The notes: generated from the letters alone by a model not told the origin. Positions 1 through 12,385 are shown, counted from the stretch's first letter. The stretch: 64,000 nucleotides of DNA from Archivesica marissinica (GCA_014843695.1 CM026402.1:20569776-20633775); one strand, 5' to 3'. A program made the numbers and translations.

Positions 1-1293
1 GTAACTCTCAGCTTGGGATGCAAGCCATTGTTGGGGATAGGAGTAGGAGAGATGTGTAACCTCAGCTTGGGATGCAAGCCATTGTTGGGGATAGGGGTAG
101 GAGAGATGTGTAACTCTCAGCTTGGGATGCAAGCCATTGTTGGGGATAGGAGTATGGTAGGAGAGATGTGTAACTCTCAGCTTGGGATGTAAGCCATTGT
201 GGGATAGGGGTAGGAGAGATGTGTAACTCTCAGCTTGGGATGCAAGCCATTGTTGGGGATAGGGGTAGGAGAGATGTGTAACTCTCAGCTTGGGATGCAA
301 GCCATTGTTGGGGATAGGGGTAGGAGAGATGTGTAACTCTCAGCTTGGGATGCAAGCCATTGTTGGGGATAGGAGAGATGTGTAACTCTCAGCTTGGGAT
401 GCAAGCCATTGTTGGGGATAGGAGAGATGTGTAACTCTCAGCTTGTGATGCAAGCCATTGTTGGGGATAGGAGAGATGTGTAACTCTCAGCTTGTGATGC
501 AAGCCATTGTTGGGGATAGGAGAGATGTGTAACTCTCAGCTTGGGATGCAAGCCATTGTTGGGGATAGGAGAGATGTGTAACTCTCAGCTTGTGATGCAA
601 GCCATTGTTGGGGATAGGAGAGATGTGTAACTCTCAGCTTGTGATGCAAGCCATTGTTGGGGATAGGAGAGATGTGTAACTCTCAGCTTGGGATGCAAGC
701 CATTGTTGGGGATAGGAGAGATGTGTAACTCTCAGCTTGTGATGCAAGCCATTGTTGGGGATAGGAGAGATGTGTAACTCTCAGCTTGTGATGCAAGCCA
801 TTGTTGGGGATAGGAGAGATGTGTAACTCTCAGCTTGGGATGCAAGCCATTGTTGGGGATAGGAGGAGAGAGTGTGTAACTCTCAGCTTGGGATGCAAGC
901 CATTGTTGGGGATAGGAAAGAGATGTGTAACTCTCAGCTTGGGATGCAAGCCATTGTTGGGGATAGGAGAGATGTGTAACTCTCAGCTTGGGATGCAAGC
1001 CATTGTTGGGGATAGGAGAGATGTGTAACTCTCAGCTTGAGATGCAAGCCATTGTTGGGGATAGGAGTATGGTAGGAGAGATGTGTAACTCTCAGCTTGG
1101 GATGCAAGCCATTGTTGGGGATAGGAGAGATGTGTAACTCTCAGCTTGGGATGCAAGCCATTGTTGGGGATAGGAGAGATGTGTAACTCTCAGCTTGGGA
1201 TGCAAGCCATTGTTGGGGATAGGAGAGATGTGTAACTCTCAGCTTGGGATGCAAGCCATTGTTGGGGATAGGACTATGGTAGGAGAGATGTGT
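1..1293. repeat. Minisatellite, 49 bp basic unit
   Basis: About 26 head-to-tail copies of a unit containing TGTAACTCTCAGCTTGGGAT followed by GCAAGCCATTGTTGGGGATA. The basic unit is 49 bp. Longer variants of about 55-62 bp carry an extra GGGGTAG or AGTATGGTAG block. The array is cut by the left window edge, so its true length is unknown. Short open frames on both strands here are repeat artefacts. Confidence 0.95.
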
Positions 1294-1592
1294 ATCCATA
1301 TCAGATATTGTTTGTTTGTTTGGGTTTTACCATTTTGGGCTCTATCGCCAGTGGGCATATCGGATATAAAATGGGATGTATGCACATAGAAATAATACAC
1401 AGTGGGTGTCTCAATACTCTAAGTAGCTTCCTGGTGAAATTAATGAGGTTAAGGAAATATGTAACATTAAACACATTCTATTTATAGTAACAATTCGGCC
1501 ATCTTACATTCAACCCATATTACGTGAATCTAGAAGCGTTCATGGATGTACTTACATCCACCATTACCGGGGGTATTGCAATACATCTGCAT

Positions 1593-1842
1593 GTGTGTGT
1601 TTTACGTTTATTTATCGTCGCTACCGGTTGCCCATATGAGCGCCGCCTCCTGAAGAACTTAGTCATTTTAGATTTTTGGAGGATAGTGCAATGACACAGA
1701 GAGAGGCCGATTCCAGAATCTCCTCCGATTCTTTTACGTGCACAGTGCAAAGCACCGATATGAGACCTCGGTTTAAAGTCCCACTTAAAAGACTGTTAAT
1801 TTTATTATGGTCAGACAGGGGATCGAACCTGCGACCTGCATT
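1593..1842 (-). mobile_element. SINE-A copy, head damaged
   Basis: Minus-strand copy of the tRNA-derived family described at 6008. The 3' tail and body are clear, but the tRNA-like head is degraded after the B-box-like segment (GATCGAACCTGCGACC on the plus strand), and the anticodon-arm and A-box region is lost. Confidence 0.75.
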
Positions 1843-1885
1843 TTCATCACAGCAAGTTAAATATTGTACTTCAGTAAACCACGTT

Positions 1886-2166
1886 GTGTGTTTTACGTTT
1901 ATTTATCGTCGCTACCGGTTGCCCATATGAGCGACGCCTCCTGAAGAGCTTAAGTCATTTTAGATTTTTGGAGGATAGTGCAATGATACAGAGAGACCCA
2001 TTCCAGAGTCTCCTCTGGTTCTTTTACGTGCACGGTGTAAAGCGTCCAAGCGTTTAACGTCCAATCTGAAAGACTGTTAATTTTATTATGGTCAGACGGG
2101 GGATCGAACCTGCGATCCCTGGATTACCAGTCCAGCGTGTTACCACTGGGCTATAGATCCGTCTGT
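1886..2166 (-). mobile_element. SINE-A copy, full length with target-site duplication
   Basis: Complete minus-strand SINE-A with tRNA-like head, body and 3' tail. It is flanked by the perfect 12 bp direct repeat GTAAACCACGTT at 1874-1885 and 2167-2178, which fits LINE-mediated retrotransposition. It lies immediately beside an older copy of the same family. Confidence 0.9.
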
Positions 2167-2295
2167 GTAAACCACGTTATCTTAATGCTTGCTATTAATA
2201 ATGTATTCCATTGAATATGACAACAATAATGCATAAAGGGAGGTAATTGAACAAAGCGTGAAAATGTTGAAACTTTTACTTAAATATCTCTTCAT

Positions 2296-2553
2296 ATATA
2301 TGATTATTGTCCAAATGTTGAAAATCTTACTTCACATAATTAGTATATGATCAGTGTGCAGAACATCTTACTTCACATATATGATTAGTTTGCAGAGATA
2401 AGTGTGCAAATGTTGAAAATCTTATGTCAAATATATGATAAGTGTGCAAATGTTGAAAATCTTAAGTCAAATATATGATAAATGTGCAAATGTTGAAAAT
2501 CTTAAGTCAAATATATGATAAGTGTGCAAATGTTGAAAATCTTATGTCAAATA
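2296..2553. repeat. Degenerate 40 bp tandem repeat
   Basis: Four to six copies of a 40 bp unit containing GTGCAAATGTTGAAAATCTT and CAAATATATGATAA. The left copies are more diverged than the right ones. It runs directly into the 15 bp array that follows. Confidence 0.85.
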
Positions 2554-3365
2554 TATGCACAACGCAGTCATGTACAACACAGTCATGCACAATGCAGTCA
2601 TGCACAACACAGTCATGCACAACACAGTCATGCACAACACAGTCATGCACAATGCAGCCATGCACAACACAGTCATGCACAACACAGTCATGCACAATGC
2701 AGCCATGCACAACACAGTCATGCACAACACAGTCATGCACAATGCAGTCATGCACAACACAGTCATGCACAACACAGTCATGCACAATGCAGTCATGCAC
2801 AACACAGTCATGCACAATGCAGTCATGCACAACACACTAATGTACAACATACTCATGTACAATGCTGTCATGTACAACGCTGTCATGTACAACACACTAA
2901 TGTACAACATACTCATGTACAATGCTGTCATGTACAACACACTAATGTACAACATACTCATGTACAATGCTGTCATGTACAACACACTAATGTACAACAT
3001 ACTCATGTACAATGCTGTCATGTACAACACACTAATGTACAACATACTCATGTACAACATACTCATGTACAATGCTGTCATGTACAACACACTAATGTAC
3101 AACACACTAATGTACAACCTACTCATGTACAATGCTGTCATGTACAACACAATAATGTACAACATACTCATGTACAATGCTGTCATGCACAACACAGTAA
3201 TGTACAACACACTCATGTACAATGCTGTCATGTACAACACACTCATGTACAATGCTGTCATGTACAACACAGTAATGTACAACACACTCATGTACAATGC
3301 TGTAATTTACAACACACTCATGTACAATGCTGTCATGTACAACACTGTCGTGTACAACGTAGTTA
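2554..3365. repeat. Minisatellite, 15 bp unit
   Basis: About 54 copies of CATGCACAACACAGT. From about 2835 the dominant unit shifts to a CATGTACAACACACT / AATGTACAACATACT dimer. The unit is five codons long and has no stop in several frames, so open frames of 250-364 codons appear on both strands. They are low-complexity translations of the repeat with no recognisable domain. Confidence 0.95.
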
Positions 3366-3734
3366 TGACAGTTTGGAAGCATTGGTTACTTTGTACAGTA
3401 CCGACTGTAAATACATGCGAAACATTGCTTTACAAGACCATCGTATCCTCCCATGTAACACAATACGACAAAGTATCTCTACTCCTAAAAGTTGGTACAA
3501 CAAAACAACAGCCACAGCTACTGAAAATGTTGGTGTTTTTTGTAAATATGATGTTCAGTTGTATCCAATTTCTGTAGAGACATTTAGTTGTATTGAGTTA
3601 CATGGGTAATATTGTATAACTATGACAGTGTAATTGTGGGATGCATAATTATCGAATATAACTGAATAAATGTAAACCATCCACTGAAGAGGTCTAGCGA
3701 GAACTCATAACAAAGTGAAGATCCAGAGACACAA

Positions 3735-4668
3735 TCATATATCAACATTGCTAGTGGAGTTGTACATATATCAACATTGATAGTGGAGTTGTACATATAT
3801 CTACATTGCTAGTGGAGTTGTACATATATCAACATTGATAGTGGAGTTGTACATATATCTACATTGATAGTGGAGTTGTACATATATCTACATTGATAGT
3901 GGAGTTGTACATATATCTACATTGATAGTGGAGTTGTACATATATCAACATTGATAGTAGAGTTGTACATATATCTACATTGATAGTGGAGTTGTACATA
4001 TATCAACATTGATAGTGGAGTTGTACATATATCAACATTGATAGTGGAGTTGTACATATATCAACATTGATAGTGGAGTTGTACATATATCAACATTGAT
4101 AGTAAAGTTGTACATATATCAACACTGATAGTGGAGTTGTACATATATCAACACTGATAGTCAAGTTGTACATATATCAACATTGCTAGTATAGTTGTAC
4201 ATATATCAACACTGATAGTCAAGTTGTACATATATCAACATTGATAGTCAAGTTGTACATATATCAACATTGATAGTCAAGTTGTACATATATCAACATT
4301 GATAGTCAAGTTGTACATATATCAACATTGATAGTCAAGTTGTACATATATCAACATTGATAGTGGAGTTGTACATATATCAACATTGATAGTGGAGTTG
4401 TACATATATCAACATTGATAGTGGAGTTGTACATATATCAACATTGATAGTGGAGTTGTACATATATCAACATTGATAGTCAAGCTGTACATATATCAAC
4501 ATTGATAGTCAAGTTGTACATATATCTACACTGATAGTGGAGTTGTACATATATCTACACTGATAGTGGAGTTGTACATATATCAACATTGATAGTGGAG
4601 TTGTACATATATCAACATTGATAATGGAGTTGTACATATATCAACATTGATAGTGGAGTTGTACATAT
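3735..4668. repeat. Minisatellite, 29 bp unit
   Basis: About 32 copies of a unit built on GTTGTACATATATCAACATT plus GATAGTGGA. Variants with AGTCAAG instead of AGTGGAG cluster in the middle (about 4150-4350), which shows local homogenisation. Confidence 0.95.
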
Positions 4669-5310
4669 TATATATATAAACAAATTCACAACACAATATG
4701 TATATAATACACAAGACGTCCTGTATGTTACAAGACCTTTATACATTTACATTACAATTTATGCCACTACTTTACTTAATTTATGTACTTTTTTTCACAT
4801 AATTTATGCTGATTTCTATTCTCAGCCCAAAACAGTGACTATAATAACTTAATCCAAGGTTGCATCTTTATCTCTGTTTTTGAAAAAAAAAGACAATTTG
4901 GTACATTTTACAGTTAAAATCTCACCAACAACTGTCGCCCTCCAGCAACTATCCAGCCTTATGTAGTGACAGAGACCCCCAGATGTCCCTTGTTTTGGGC
5001 ACACAGGTATACCTACAGCACTGCCAACTTTCTACAAACTAGCTGAGTGTGATGTTGTACATGTCAAGCTGGGTCATTAATCCGAGACAACTATTATTAC
5101 AAGCGAGGTAGCCCCTGATACCGTGACAACCAGAGTGGGCTGGATCTTCTTTATTTTGCCCATTTTCCTACAGGTTCAATAGATCATCCGTGTATCTTCT
5201 TTTTTCAATTTCAGGGGAGTATATAATTATTGTATGTCGTTTAAAACTGGATTTAGGGTTGAAGGTCAATGTAACCTTGACCTTCGACCTGCTAACCCTA
5301 AAATCAATAC
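4669..5310. other. No gene recognised; AT-rich spacer
   Basis: I see no conserved coding segment. At about 5254-5290 there is a near-palindrome made of AAGGTCA and TGACCTT half-sites (see findings). The rest looks like unique or degraded repeat DNA. Confidence 0.5.
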
Positions 5311-5323
5311 AAGTATTCTACTA

Positions 5324-5558
5324 GTGGAAGTCGTGATAGCACAGTGGATGCGCGTTCGCATCAGGTGCGAAAGGTCCGGAGTTCGAGCCCCACTGGAGCC
5401 GTTATGATTGTGCCCTTAGGCATGGCATTTAAATTCCACGTTGCCTCTTCTCTCTCCCTCGTGGCGATAGATTACATCAGGAATGAGGTCTCGAGAGTGA
5501 TTTATATAAGTTGAAATAACTTGTTTTGCAATCGAGCTAAAATAAATTTGTATAAACT
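5324..5558 (+). mobile_element. SINE-C copy, full length (family reference)
   Basis: tRNA-derived SINE. The head resembles a tRNA with an A-box-like part (GTGATAGCACAGTGGATGCG) and a B-box (GGAGTTCGAGCCCC). A body with the GCCTCTTCTCTCTCCCTCGT block follows. The 3' tail reads AGTGATTTATATAAGTTG then GCAATCGAGCTAAAATAAAT. A perfect 13 bp direct repeat, AAGTATTCTACTA, flanks it at 5311-5323 and 5559-5571. It shares its 3' tail with SINE-D, which suggests both are mobilised by the same LINE. Confidence 0.9.
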
Positions 5559-5800
5559 AAGTATTCTACTATAACTGAGAGCCATGTGGCTGCAACACTT
5601 GCAGACTGTAGGCACATACCTGACAAGATACTGATTACATTCAATTTTCCAGGATTGATTTGTACTCTTAAACCGCCCCAGGTTGAAAGTCAATGAACTC
5701 ATTATTAGTTGTTCAATCTTGGAATCGACCTATTGCCACTGTTTGAACTGTTCCCAGATTAACCTCTTAGGAAATCAACTATATCCTGACTGAGTGTATA

Positions 5801-6316
5801 TTAACTTTTTGCCTGCTAGCAGTGAAAAGAACAAGTCAAATATGGCAGACCATTTTATTAAAATTGTGTCGTATTGACATAATTCTAATAAAATTCTATG
5901 ACATATTTCCAGAAATATCAGTTACAAATAAGAAACATTCATTAATGAATTGTCGTCTGCTACAATTATTTGAACTATTAATAGCCTCTATTTTACCCAG
6001 CATGCAACAGACGGATCTGTAGTCCAGTGGTAACATGCTTGACTGGTAATCCAGGGATCGCAGGTTCGATCCCCCGTCTGACCCTAATAAAATTAACAGT
6101 CTTTCAGATGGGACGTTAAACCGAGGTCTCGTATCGGTGCTTTACACCATGCACGTAAAAGAACCAGAGGAGATTCTGGAATGGGTCTCTGTCTGTATCA
6201 TTGCACTATCCTCCAAAAATCTAAAATGACTAATCTCTTCAGGAGGCGTCGCTCATATGGGTAACCGGTAGCGACGATAAATAAACGTAACACACACCAG
6301 CATGCAAAGTGTTACG
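5801..6316. mobile_element. TIR-4 element interrupted by a SINE-A
   Basis: A short palindromic element with ends like TTAACTNTTTGCATGCTGG / CCAGCATGCAAAGWGTTA. The internal sequence matches the copies at 11083-11283 and 56459-56567. A SINE-A (6008-6296) sits in its right terminus. It encodes nothing recognisable and was presumably mobilised in trans. Confidence 0.7.
6008..6296 (+). mobile_element. SINE-A copy, full length (family reference)
   Basis: tRNA-derived SINE of about 280 bp. The head has an A-box-like TAGTCCAGTGGTAAC, an anticodon arm CTGGA-CTGGTAA-TCCAG seen best in sister copies, and the B-box GGTTCGATCCC. The body includes AGAACCAGAGGAGATTCTGG. The 3' tail forms a possible stem CGTCGCT / AGCGACG and ends in ATAAATAAACGTAA plus CA repeats. 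The 11 bp direct repeat CCAGCATGCAA flanks it (5997-6007 and 6297-6307). The head is not a functional tRNA gene: it continues directly into SINE body sequence. Confidence 0.92.
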
Positions 6317-7157
6317 GTAAGACAACATGCTGATGCATCTGATAAAACAAAAAGATTCATACATATTTTTGTTAATTGCACATGAAATATTTTAACAGTA
6401 GTAATTTTACCACATTATGATATCAAAATACCAAGTACTGAATCTGAACCCGTTTGCTAACCACATTGAAGAAAGCAGAGACTTTGTATGCCGTGTTATA
6501 GATTATAAACCAATATATTATGGGCTATGACTTCTCTGTACCACATGTAATACAAAGGCAACAAGCTATGTAATGGTTCAATAGTCACTTCTGTATCATA
6601 GTCCTATGATCATGAATCATGTGCTCGCAACAAAGGCCAGATTAGACTTACTTAAATGGGTATTTCCCAGTCGCTTTATGCACAGGGGGGGGGGGGGGGC
6701 TTAAAGTATATACTGTAAACAAAGGATCAATGCAGTTTGTCACATTTGAAAGTCTGTTAATATTGTTAGGTATTAGGATCAGACAGGAGGTGGGGAGGGG
6801 GTAAACCAGCAGTTTAGACACTCCTTAATGAATGTTATATTTTACAGAGACTGTGTACACAGTCAGGTCTTGGCCAAAATAGAGGGTCGACACATTAAAG
6901 TCTACAGACGTGTTTTTATTTTCTTCAAATTAAAACTGTTACCAGTACCGTAGCCAGAGGCAAATTTCAACCGAGGAAATCTAGGTGGGTCCGGGGGCAT
7001 GTTCTCCCTTAAAATTGTTGGTGTATAGAAGCGATTTCCTGATTTGATGAGTTTAGACGTATAATTATGTACTGACCTTTCAGCTCTCTAGCAGTCAACA
7101 TTTTATACAGCATTATATTTATAGAATTTTTCATTTTTTTTTTCTTTGTAAACAGAT
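6317..7157. other. No gene recognised; spacer with poly-G tract
   Basis: Mostly AT-rich sequence without conserved coding signal. A 14 bp G homopolymer lies at about 6687-6700. Around 6955-7015 there is a fragment resembling the ACCGTAGCCAGAGGCAAAT type of dispersed DNA-transposon end, too degraded to classify. Confidence 0.45.
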
Positions 7158-7438
7158 AACAAAACAGTTATGTACAGGAAATATACACATACACTGTACA
7201 CAGCAACACTTATACAAGCTGTCATGTCCAGGTAACAAAAACAGTTATGTACAGGAAATATACACATGTACTGTACACAGTAACATGTATACAAGCTGTC
7301 ACGTCCAGGTAATAAAAACAGTTATGTACAGGAAATATACACATGTACTGTACACAGTAACATGTATACAAACTGTCACGTCCAGGTAATAAAAACAGTT
7401 ATGTACAGGAAATATACACATGTACTGTACACAACAAC
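7158..7438. repeat. Minisatellite, 76 bp unit
   Basis: About 3.7 copies of a 76 bp unit containing CAGTTATGTACAGGAAATAT and ACAAGCTGTCACGTCCAGGT. It abuts the large 60 bp array directly. Confidence 0.9.
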
Positions 7439-10122
7439 ATAGGGTATCCCATTAATTCAACATCTCACAGCTGGACTATTTGTTGCATCAGGTTGACCAT
7501 AGGGTATCCCATTAATTCTACTTCTCACAGCCGGACTATTTGTTACATCAGGTTGCCCATAGGGTATCCCATTAATTCAACATCTCACAGCCAGACTATT
7601 TGTTACATCAGGTTGCCCATAGGGTATCCCATTAATTCAACATCTCACAGTTGGACTATTTGTTGCATCAGGTTGACCATAGGGTATCCCATTAATTCTA
7701 CTTCTCACAGCCGGACTATTTGTTACATCAGGTTGCACATAGGGTATCCCATTAATTCAACATCTCACAGCCAACCAACCAAGTATCCCATTAATTCAAC
7801 ATCTCACAGGGACTATTTGTTGCATCAGGTTGACCATAGGGTATCCCATTAATTCTACTTCTCACAGCCGGACTATTTGTTGCATCAGGTTGCACATAGG
7901 GTATCCCATTAATTCAACATCTCACAGCCAGACTATTTGTTGCATTATGTTGACCATAGGGTATCCCATTAATTCAACATCTCACAGCCAGACTATTTGT
8001 TGCATCAGGTTGCACATAGGGTATCCCATTAATTCTACTTCTCACAGCCAGACTATTTGTTGCATCAGGTTGCACATAGGGTATCCCATTAATTCAACAT
8101 CTCATAGCTGGACTATTTGTTGCATCAGGTTGCACATAGGGTATCCCATTAATTCTACTTCTCACAGCCAGACTATTTGTTGCATCAGGTTGCACATAGG
8201 GTATCCCAGTAATTCAACATCTCATAGCTGGACTATTTGTTGCATCAGGTTGCACATAGGGTATCCCATTAATTCTACTTCTCACAGCCGGACTATTTGT
8301 TGCATCAGGTTGCACATAGGGTATCCCATTAATTCTACTTCTCACAGCCGGACTATTTGTTACATCAGGTTGCCCATAGGGTATCCCATTAATTCAACAT
8401 CTCACAGCCGGACTATTTGTTACATCAGGTTGCCCATAGGGTATCCCATTAATTCAACATCTCACAGCCGGCCTATTTGTTACATCAGGTTGCCCATAGG
8501 GTATCCCATTAATTCAACATCTCACAGTTGGACTATTTGTTGCATCAGGTTGACCATAGGGTATCCCATTAATTCTACTTCTCACAGCCGGACTATTTGT
8601 TGCATCAGGTTGCACATAGGGTATCCCATTAATTCTACTTATCACAGCCGGACTATTTGTTGCATCAGGTTGCACATAGGGTATCCCATTAATTCAACAT
8701 CTCACAGCCGGATGATTTGTTGCATCAGGTTGCACATAGGGTATCCCATTAATTCTACTTCTCACAGCCGGACTATTTGTTGCATCAGGTTGCACATAGG
8801 GTATCCCATTAATTCTACTTCTCACAGCCGGACTATTTGTTGCATCAGGTTGCACATAGTGTATCCCATGAATTCAACATCTCACAGCTGGACTATTTGT
8901 TGCATCAGGTTGCACATAGGGTATCCCATTAATTCAACATCTCACAGCCGGACTATTTGTTGCATCAGGTTGCACATAGGGTATCCCATTAATTCTACTT
9001 CTCACAGCCGGACTATTTGTTGCATCAGGTTGCACATAGGGTATCCCATTAATTCTACTTCTCACAGCCGGACTATTTGTTGCATTATGTTGACCATAGG
9101 GTATCCCATTAATTCAACATCTCACAGCCAGACTATTTGCTACATCAGGTTGCACATAGGGTATCCCATTAATTCAACATCTCACAGCTGGACTATTTGT
9201 TGCATCAGGTTGCACATAGGGTATCCCATTAATTCAACATCTCACAGCTGGACTATTTGTTGCATCAGGTTGCACATAGGGTATCCCATTAATTCAACAT
9301 CTCACAGCTGGACTATTTGTTGCATCAGGTTGCACATAGGGTATCCCATTAATTCTACTTCTCACAGCCGGACTATTTGTTGCATCTGGTTGCACATAGG
9401 GTATCCCATTAATTCAACATCTCACAGCCGGACTATTTGTTGCATCAGGTTGCACATAGGGTATCCCATTAATTCTACTTCTCACAGCCGGACTATTTGT
9501 TACATCAGGTTGCCCATAGGGTATCCCATTAATTCAACATATCACAGCCGGACTATTTGTTACATCAGGTTGCCCATAGGGTATCCCATTAATTCAACAT
9601 CTCACAGTTGGACTATTTGCTACATCAGGTTGCACATAGGGTATCCCATTAATTCAACATCTCACAGCCGGACTATTTGTTGCATCAGGTTGCACATAGG
9701 GTATCCCATTAATTCAACATCTCACAGCCAGACTATTTGTTGCATCAGGTTGCACATAGGGTATCCCATTAATTCTACTTCTCACAGCCGGACTATTTGT
9801 TGCATCAGGTTGCACATAGGGTATCCCATTAATTCAACATCTCATAGCTGGACTATTTGTTGCATCAGGTTGCACATAGGGCATCCCATTAATTCAACAT
9901 CTCACTGCTGGACTATTTGTTGCATCAGGTTGCACATAGGGTATCCCATTAATTCAACATCTCACAGCTGGACTATTTGTTGCATCAGGTTGCACATAGG
10001 GCATCCCATTAATTCAACATCTCACAGCCAGACTATTTGTTGCATCAGGTTGCACATAGGGCATCCCATTAATTCTACTTCTCACAGCCAGACTATTTGT
10101 TGCATTATGTTGCACATAGGGT
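7439..10122. repeat. Large minisatellite, 60 bp unit
   Basis: About 44 copies of a very regular 60 bp unit containing AGGGTATCCCATTAATTC and GACTATTTGTTGCATCAGG. Units fall into an AACATCTCACAG class and a TACTTCTCACAG class. One irregular junction lies near 7770-7830. Because 60 bp is 20 codons without a stop in one frame, a 768-codon open frame runs through 7830-10136. It has no signal peptide, domain or splice context and is probably non-coding. Confidence 0.95.
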
Positions 10123-10348
10123 ATATACATTTATAAAAATTAAAATCTTGTGTAATTTGAGACAAAACAACAACATTTAGCCATACAGCAGTTATTTACA
10201 GAGATGATTGCATGCACAACTAATTATCTGGCAAGAAAATCAACATAAAATAACTTGAATATCATACGAAAATTATATTGCACATGAAAATGATTCAGTA
10301 AATAACTTTACAAATAAAACAAATATTTTCAGAAGAAAACGACTAAAT

Positions 10349-10428
10349 ATATCCTGCAACACAGTCTGTGTGTAAATATATCCTGCAACACTGTCTGTGT
10401 GTAAATATATCCTGCAACACAGTCTGTG
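10349..10428. repeat. Short tandem repeat, 31 bp unit
   Basis: Three near-identical copies of a unit containing TAAATATATCCTGCAACAC and AGTCTGTGTG. Confidence 0.85.
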
Positions 10429-10467
10429 TCATGTAGTACTCAAGGAAGTCCTGCCCTTAATTGACCG

Positions 10468-10526
10468 TAACTCTTTGCATGCTGGGTAAATAAAATCATA
10501 TATGCCGCTAGCATGCAATGGGTTAA
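10468..10526. mobile_element. TIR-4 minimal copy
   Basis: A 59 bp palindromic remnant with TAACTCTTTGCATGCTGGG on the left and GCTAGCATGCAATGGGTTAA on the right. The ends match TIR-4 (see 5801) with almost no internal sequence, so it is probably an internal-deletion derivative. Confidence 0.6.
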
Positions 10527-10586
10527 AGCCTTTCAGTCTTCAAAAATAAAACTATAAATAATATGCAACTGTATCCTAGCATTCCA

Positions 10587-11046
10587 GTTAACCCATAACC
10601 CATTCAACACCAAGTAACTGACATGGACTGGTCCATGATATTTTTAGACCAATAAATTAATAACAAAATTACATTTGGATCAGTTCATTTATCAAAATGG
10701 GTAATTTTTTTCCTAAAAATAGTTATATTACTTGAAAAAAGTGCAGATCCTGATGAGACGGCTCGTCATGAGCCGGCTCATCTGGATCTACACTTTTTTG
10801 TAAGCCAATTTAGAGGTCTGTGGTGTTGAAAGGGTTAACCTGCCAATCACCAATAAAGTCGCTTTTGAAAAACAGCAAAGAGACAGATCAGACGACACAA
10901 AATGTGTCATCTAATCAGGCTCTATGCAGTTTGATATTCGGATAGTGGAACTAAAACACTTGTATGAATAGCAAACAACATAGATCCTGATCAGACACAG
11001 CGTTGTTTGTACATTCCATCCAATTTATTCGGCAGGCTAAGGGGTA
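10587..11046. mobile_element. TIR-5 element interrupted by TIR-1
   Basis: Left end GTTAACCCAT (10587-10596) and, after the insertion, CCTGCCAATCACC. The right end is GGCAGGCTAAGGGGTAAC (about 11029-11046), its inverted partner. The internal segment with AACAACATAGATCCTGATCAG is shared with the copy at 44569-44816. A TIR-1 element (10596-10838) sits inside the left terminal repeat. Confidence 0.65.
10596..10838 (+). mobile_element. TIR-1 copy nested in TIR-5
   Basis: About 240 bp copy of the family described at 40532. Left end TAACCCATTCAACACC, central double palindrome with GGCTCGTCATGAGCC, right end GGTGTTGAAAGGGTTAA. The left flanking tetranucleotide is ATAA instead of the TTAA usual for this family. 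Confidence 0.85.
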
Positions 11047-11082
11047 ACATTAATACATCACCATTTACAAACTAACCTAGCA

Positions 11083-11283
11083 TAACACTTTGTACGCTAG
11101 CGGTGAAAAGAACAGTAAAATATGTAACGAAATTTAATTAGAATAGCGTCGTAATGACCCAATTCTAATGAAATTCTTTGACATATTTCCAGTTACAAGT
11201 ACGAAAAACAAATGAATGAACTGTCGGCTGCTACAATTATTTTAACTATTTATAACCTTTATTTAACCCTGCATGCAAAGAGA
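11083..11283. mobile_element. TIR-4 copy
   Basis: Left end TAACACTTTGTACGCTAGCG, right end ACCCTGCATGCAAAGAG. Internal blocks such as TTGACATATTTCCAGTTACA and GCTACAATTATTTTAACTAT match the 5801 and 56459 copies. Confidence 0.75.
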
Positions 11284-11401
11284 AAGAGCTGGATATTTAC
11301 AACTAGTAATTTCACAAAAACTTGTTCATTTGTGAAAGATCTTTGAAAATTTGATTAAAAATCAGAATAAACATATTTATTGAAAATTGAAAATATCAGA
11401 C

Positions 11402-11941
11402 ATTCTAACACGACCCAGCTAATAACATACATACTTGTAGAGTAAAATCTACCTCGGGTTATTCTGCGATATACCTACCTTGAACTATGCTGCGCGCGCA
11501 CCATGTTTTGGCTATTCCATTTATACAATGTGTGTAAAGTTTTATGAATGAAAGTCACGTGTGATGTTTGTAAATACAACCGTGGGAATTCGCGGAAGTG
11601 AGCTATTTTTAGAATCAGATAATCTCTTGTCCGTCTTGTTTTTCTGTTAAGCAATGTTTCAGTTACTATTCTGTACAGTTTTATTTGACAAAATAAATAA
11701 AATTATTGATCAGTTACAACTTTTGTTCATTTATGCACTAGATTGATATTTTCCATAAAAAATAACGTCATCACCCCTTACGCGAGAGGAAATTTCGAAA
11801 GCCAAATGCAGCGGCGTTTGAAGAAAATACTCAAGGTTACAGTGTAATCATGCAAGATTCTCGTCTAAAATTATTAGAAGTAAGTCGTGTTAGAATCGAA
11901 ATAATAAGTATCAACTGTGGTATATCGCAGAATAACCCGAG
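11402..11941. mobile_element. Inverted-repeat element with two interlocked repeat pairs
   Basis: Two perfect inverted-repeat pairs are present. A 13 bp pair, ATTCTAACACGAC, is at 11402-11414 and, inverted, at 11884-11896. A 23 bp pair is at 11453-11475 (beginning CTCGGGTTATTCTGCG) and, inverted, at 11919-11941. The pairs cross (A B ... A' B') instead of nesting, so a simple single hairpin or TIR layout does not explain both. I see no coding sequence inside. Confidence 0.7.
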
Positions 11942-12385
11942 TTTGAAGTTCTTATGCGTAGAAATATATTATTATTTCTTAATTAACCATCTCTTCTAAT
12001 CATTTATTCCTTAGAATATTTTATGTAAACACATGTGGGCGCTTTAAGTGTACTTAAGTTTGTATGTATGCATCCCTGGAGTATTCACTTGCATATTTGT
12101 TATAGTATTTGTGTTTATACTCAGGACTGCCTGAACATGAACAGTTCATGATCAACAGAAGTCATGCAAGATCAAAATGGCTAAATGTTGTTGAATGATA
12201 ACATATAAACACACAAATTTGGCTTAATGACATTGAAACACAGGGTTGTATGTAAAGTGTTGAATGCAAGCCAAAATATTATAAAGAAAATACAAGGTCA
12301 GTACTGATGCCAGATAATGCAAGAATATACGTGTCAGTGACACAAATGTCATAATCTGTAATGTTTGAGCTTAATTAGAAACCTA
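11942..12385. other. No gene recognised; AT-rich spacer
   Basis: I see no conserved coding segment or named repeat family before the 30 bp array begins. Confidence 0.45.

Noticed and set aside
2515..3609. 364-, 340- and 251-codon open frames in the 15 bp array
   Set aside because: They overlap in several frames on both strands and are simple translations of CATGCACAACACAGT.
7830..10136. 768-codon open frame in the 60 bp array
   Set aside because: The frame is open because the unit is 20 codons without a stop. There is no domain, signal peptide, promoter or splice signal, and the non-repeat flanks add only a few codons.
10740..10800. Hammerhead ribozyme, suggested by CTGATGAG in TIR-1
   Set aside because: The conserved GAAA after stem II and a cleavage NUH at the right place are missing. 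The sequence is better explained as a DNA palindrome.
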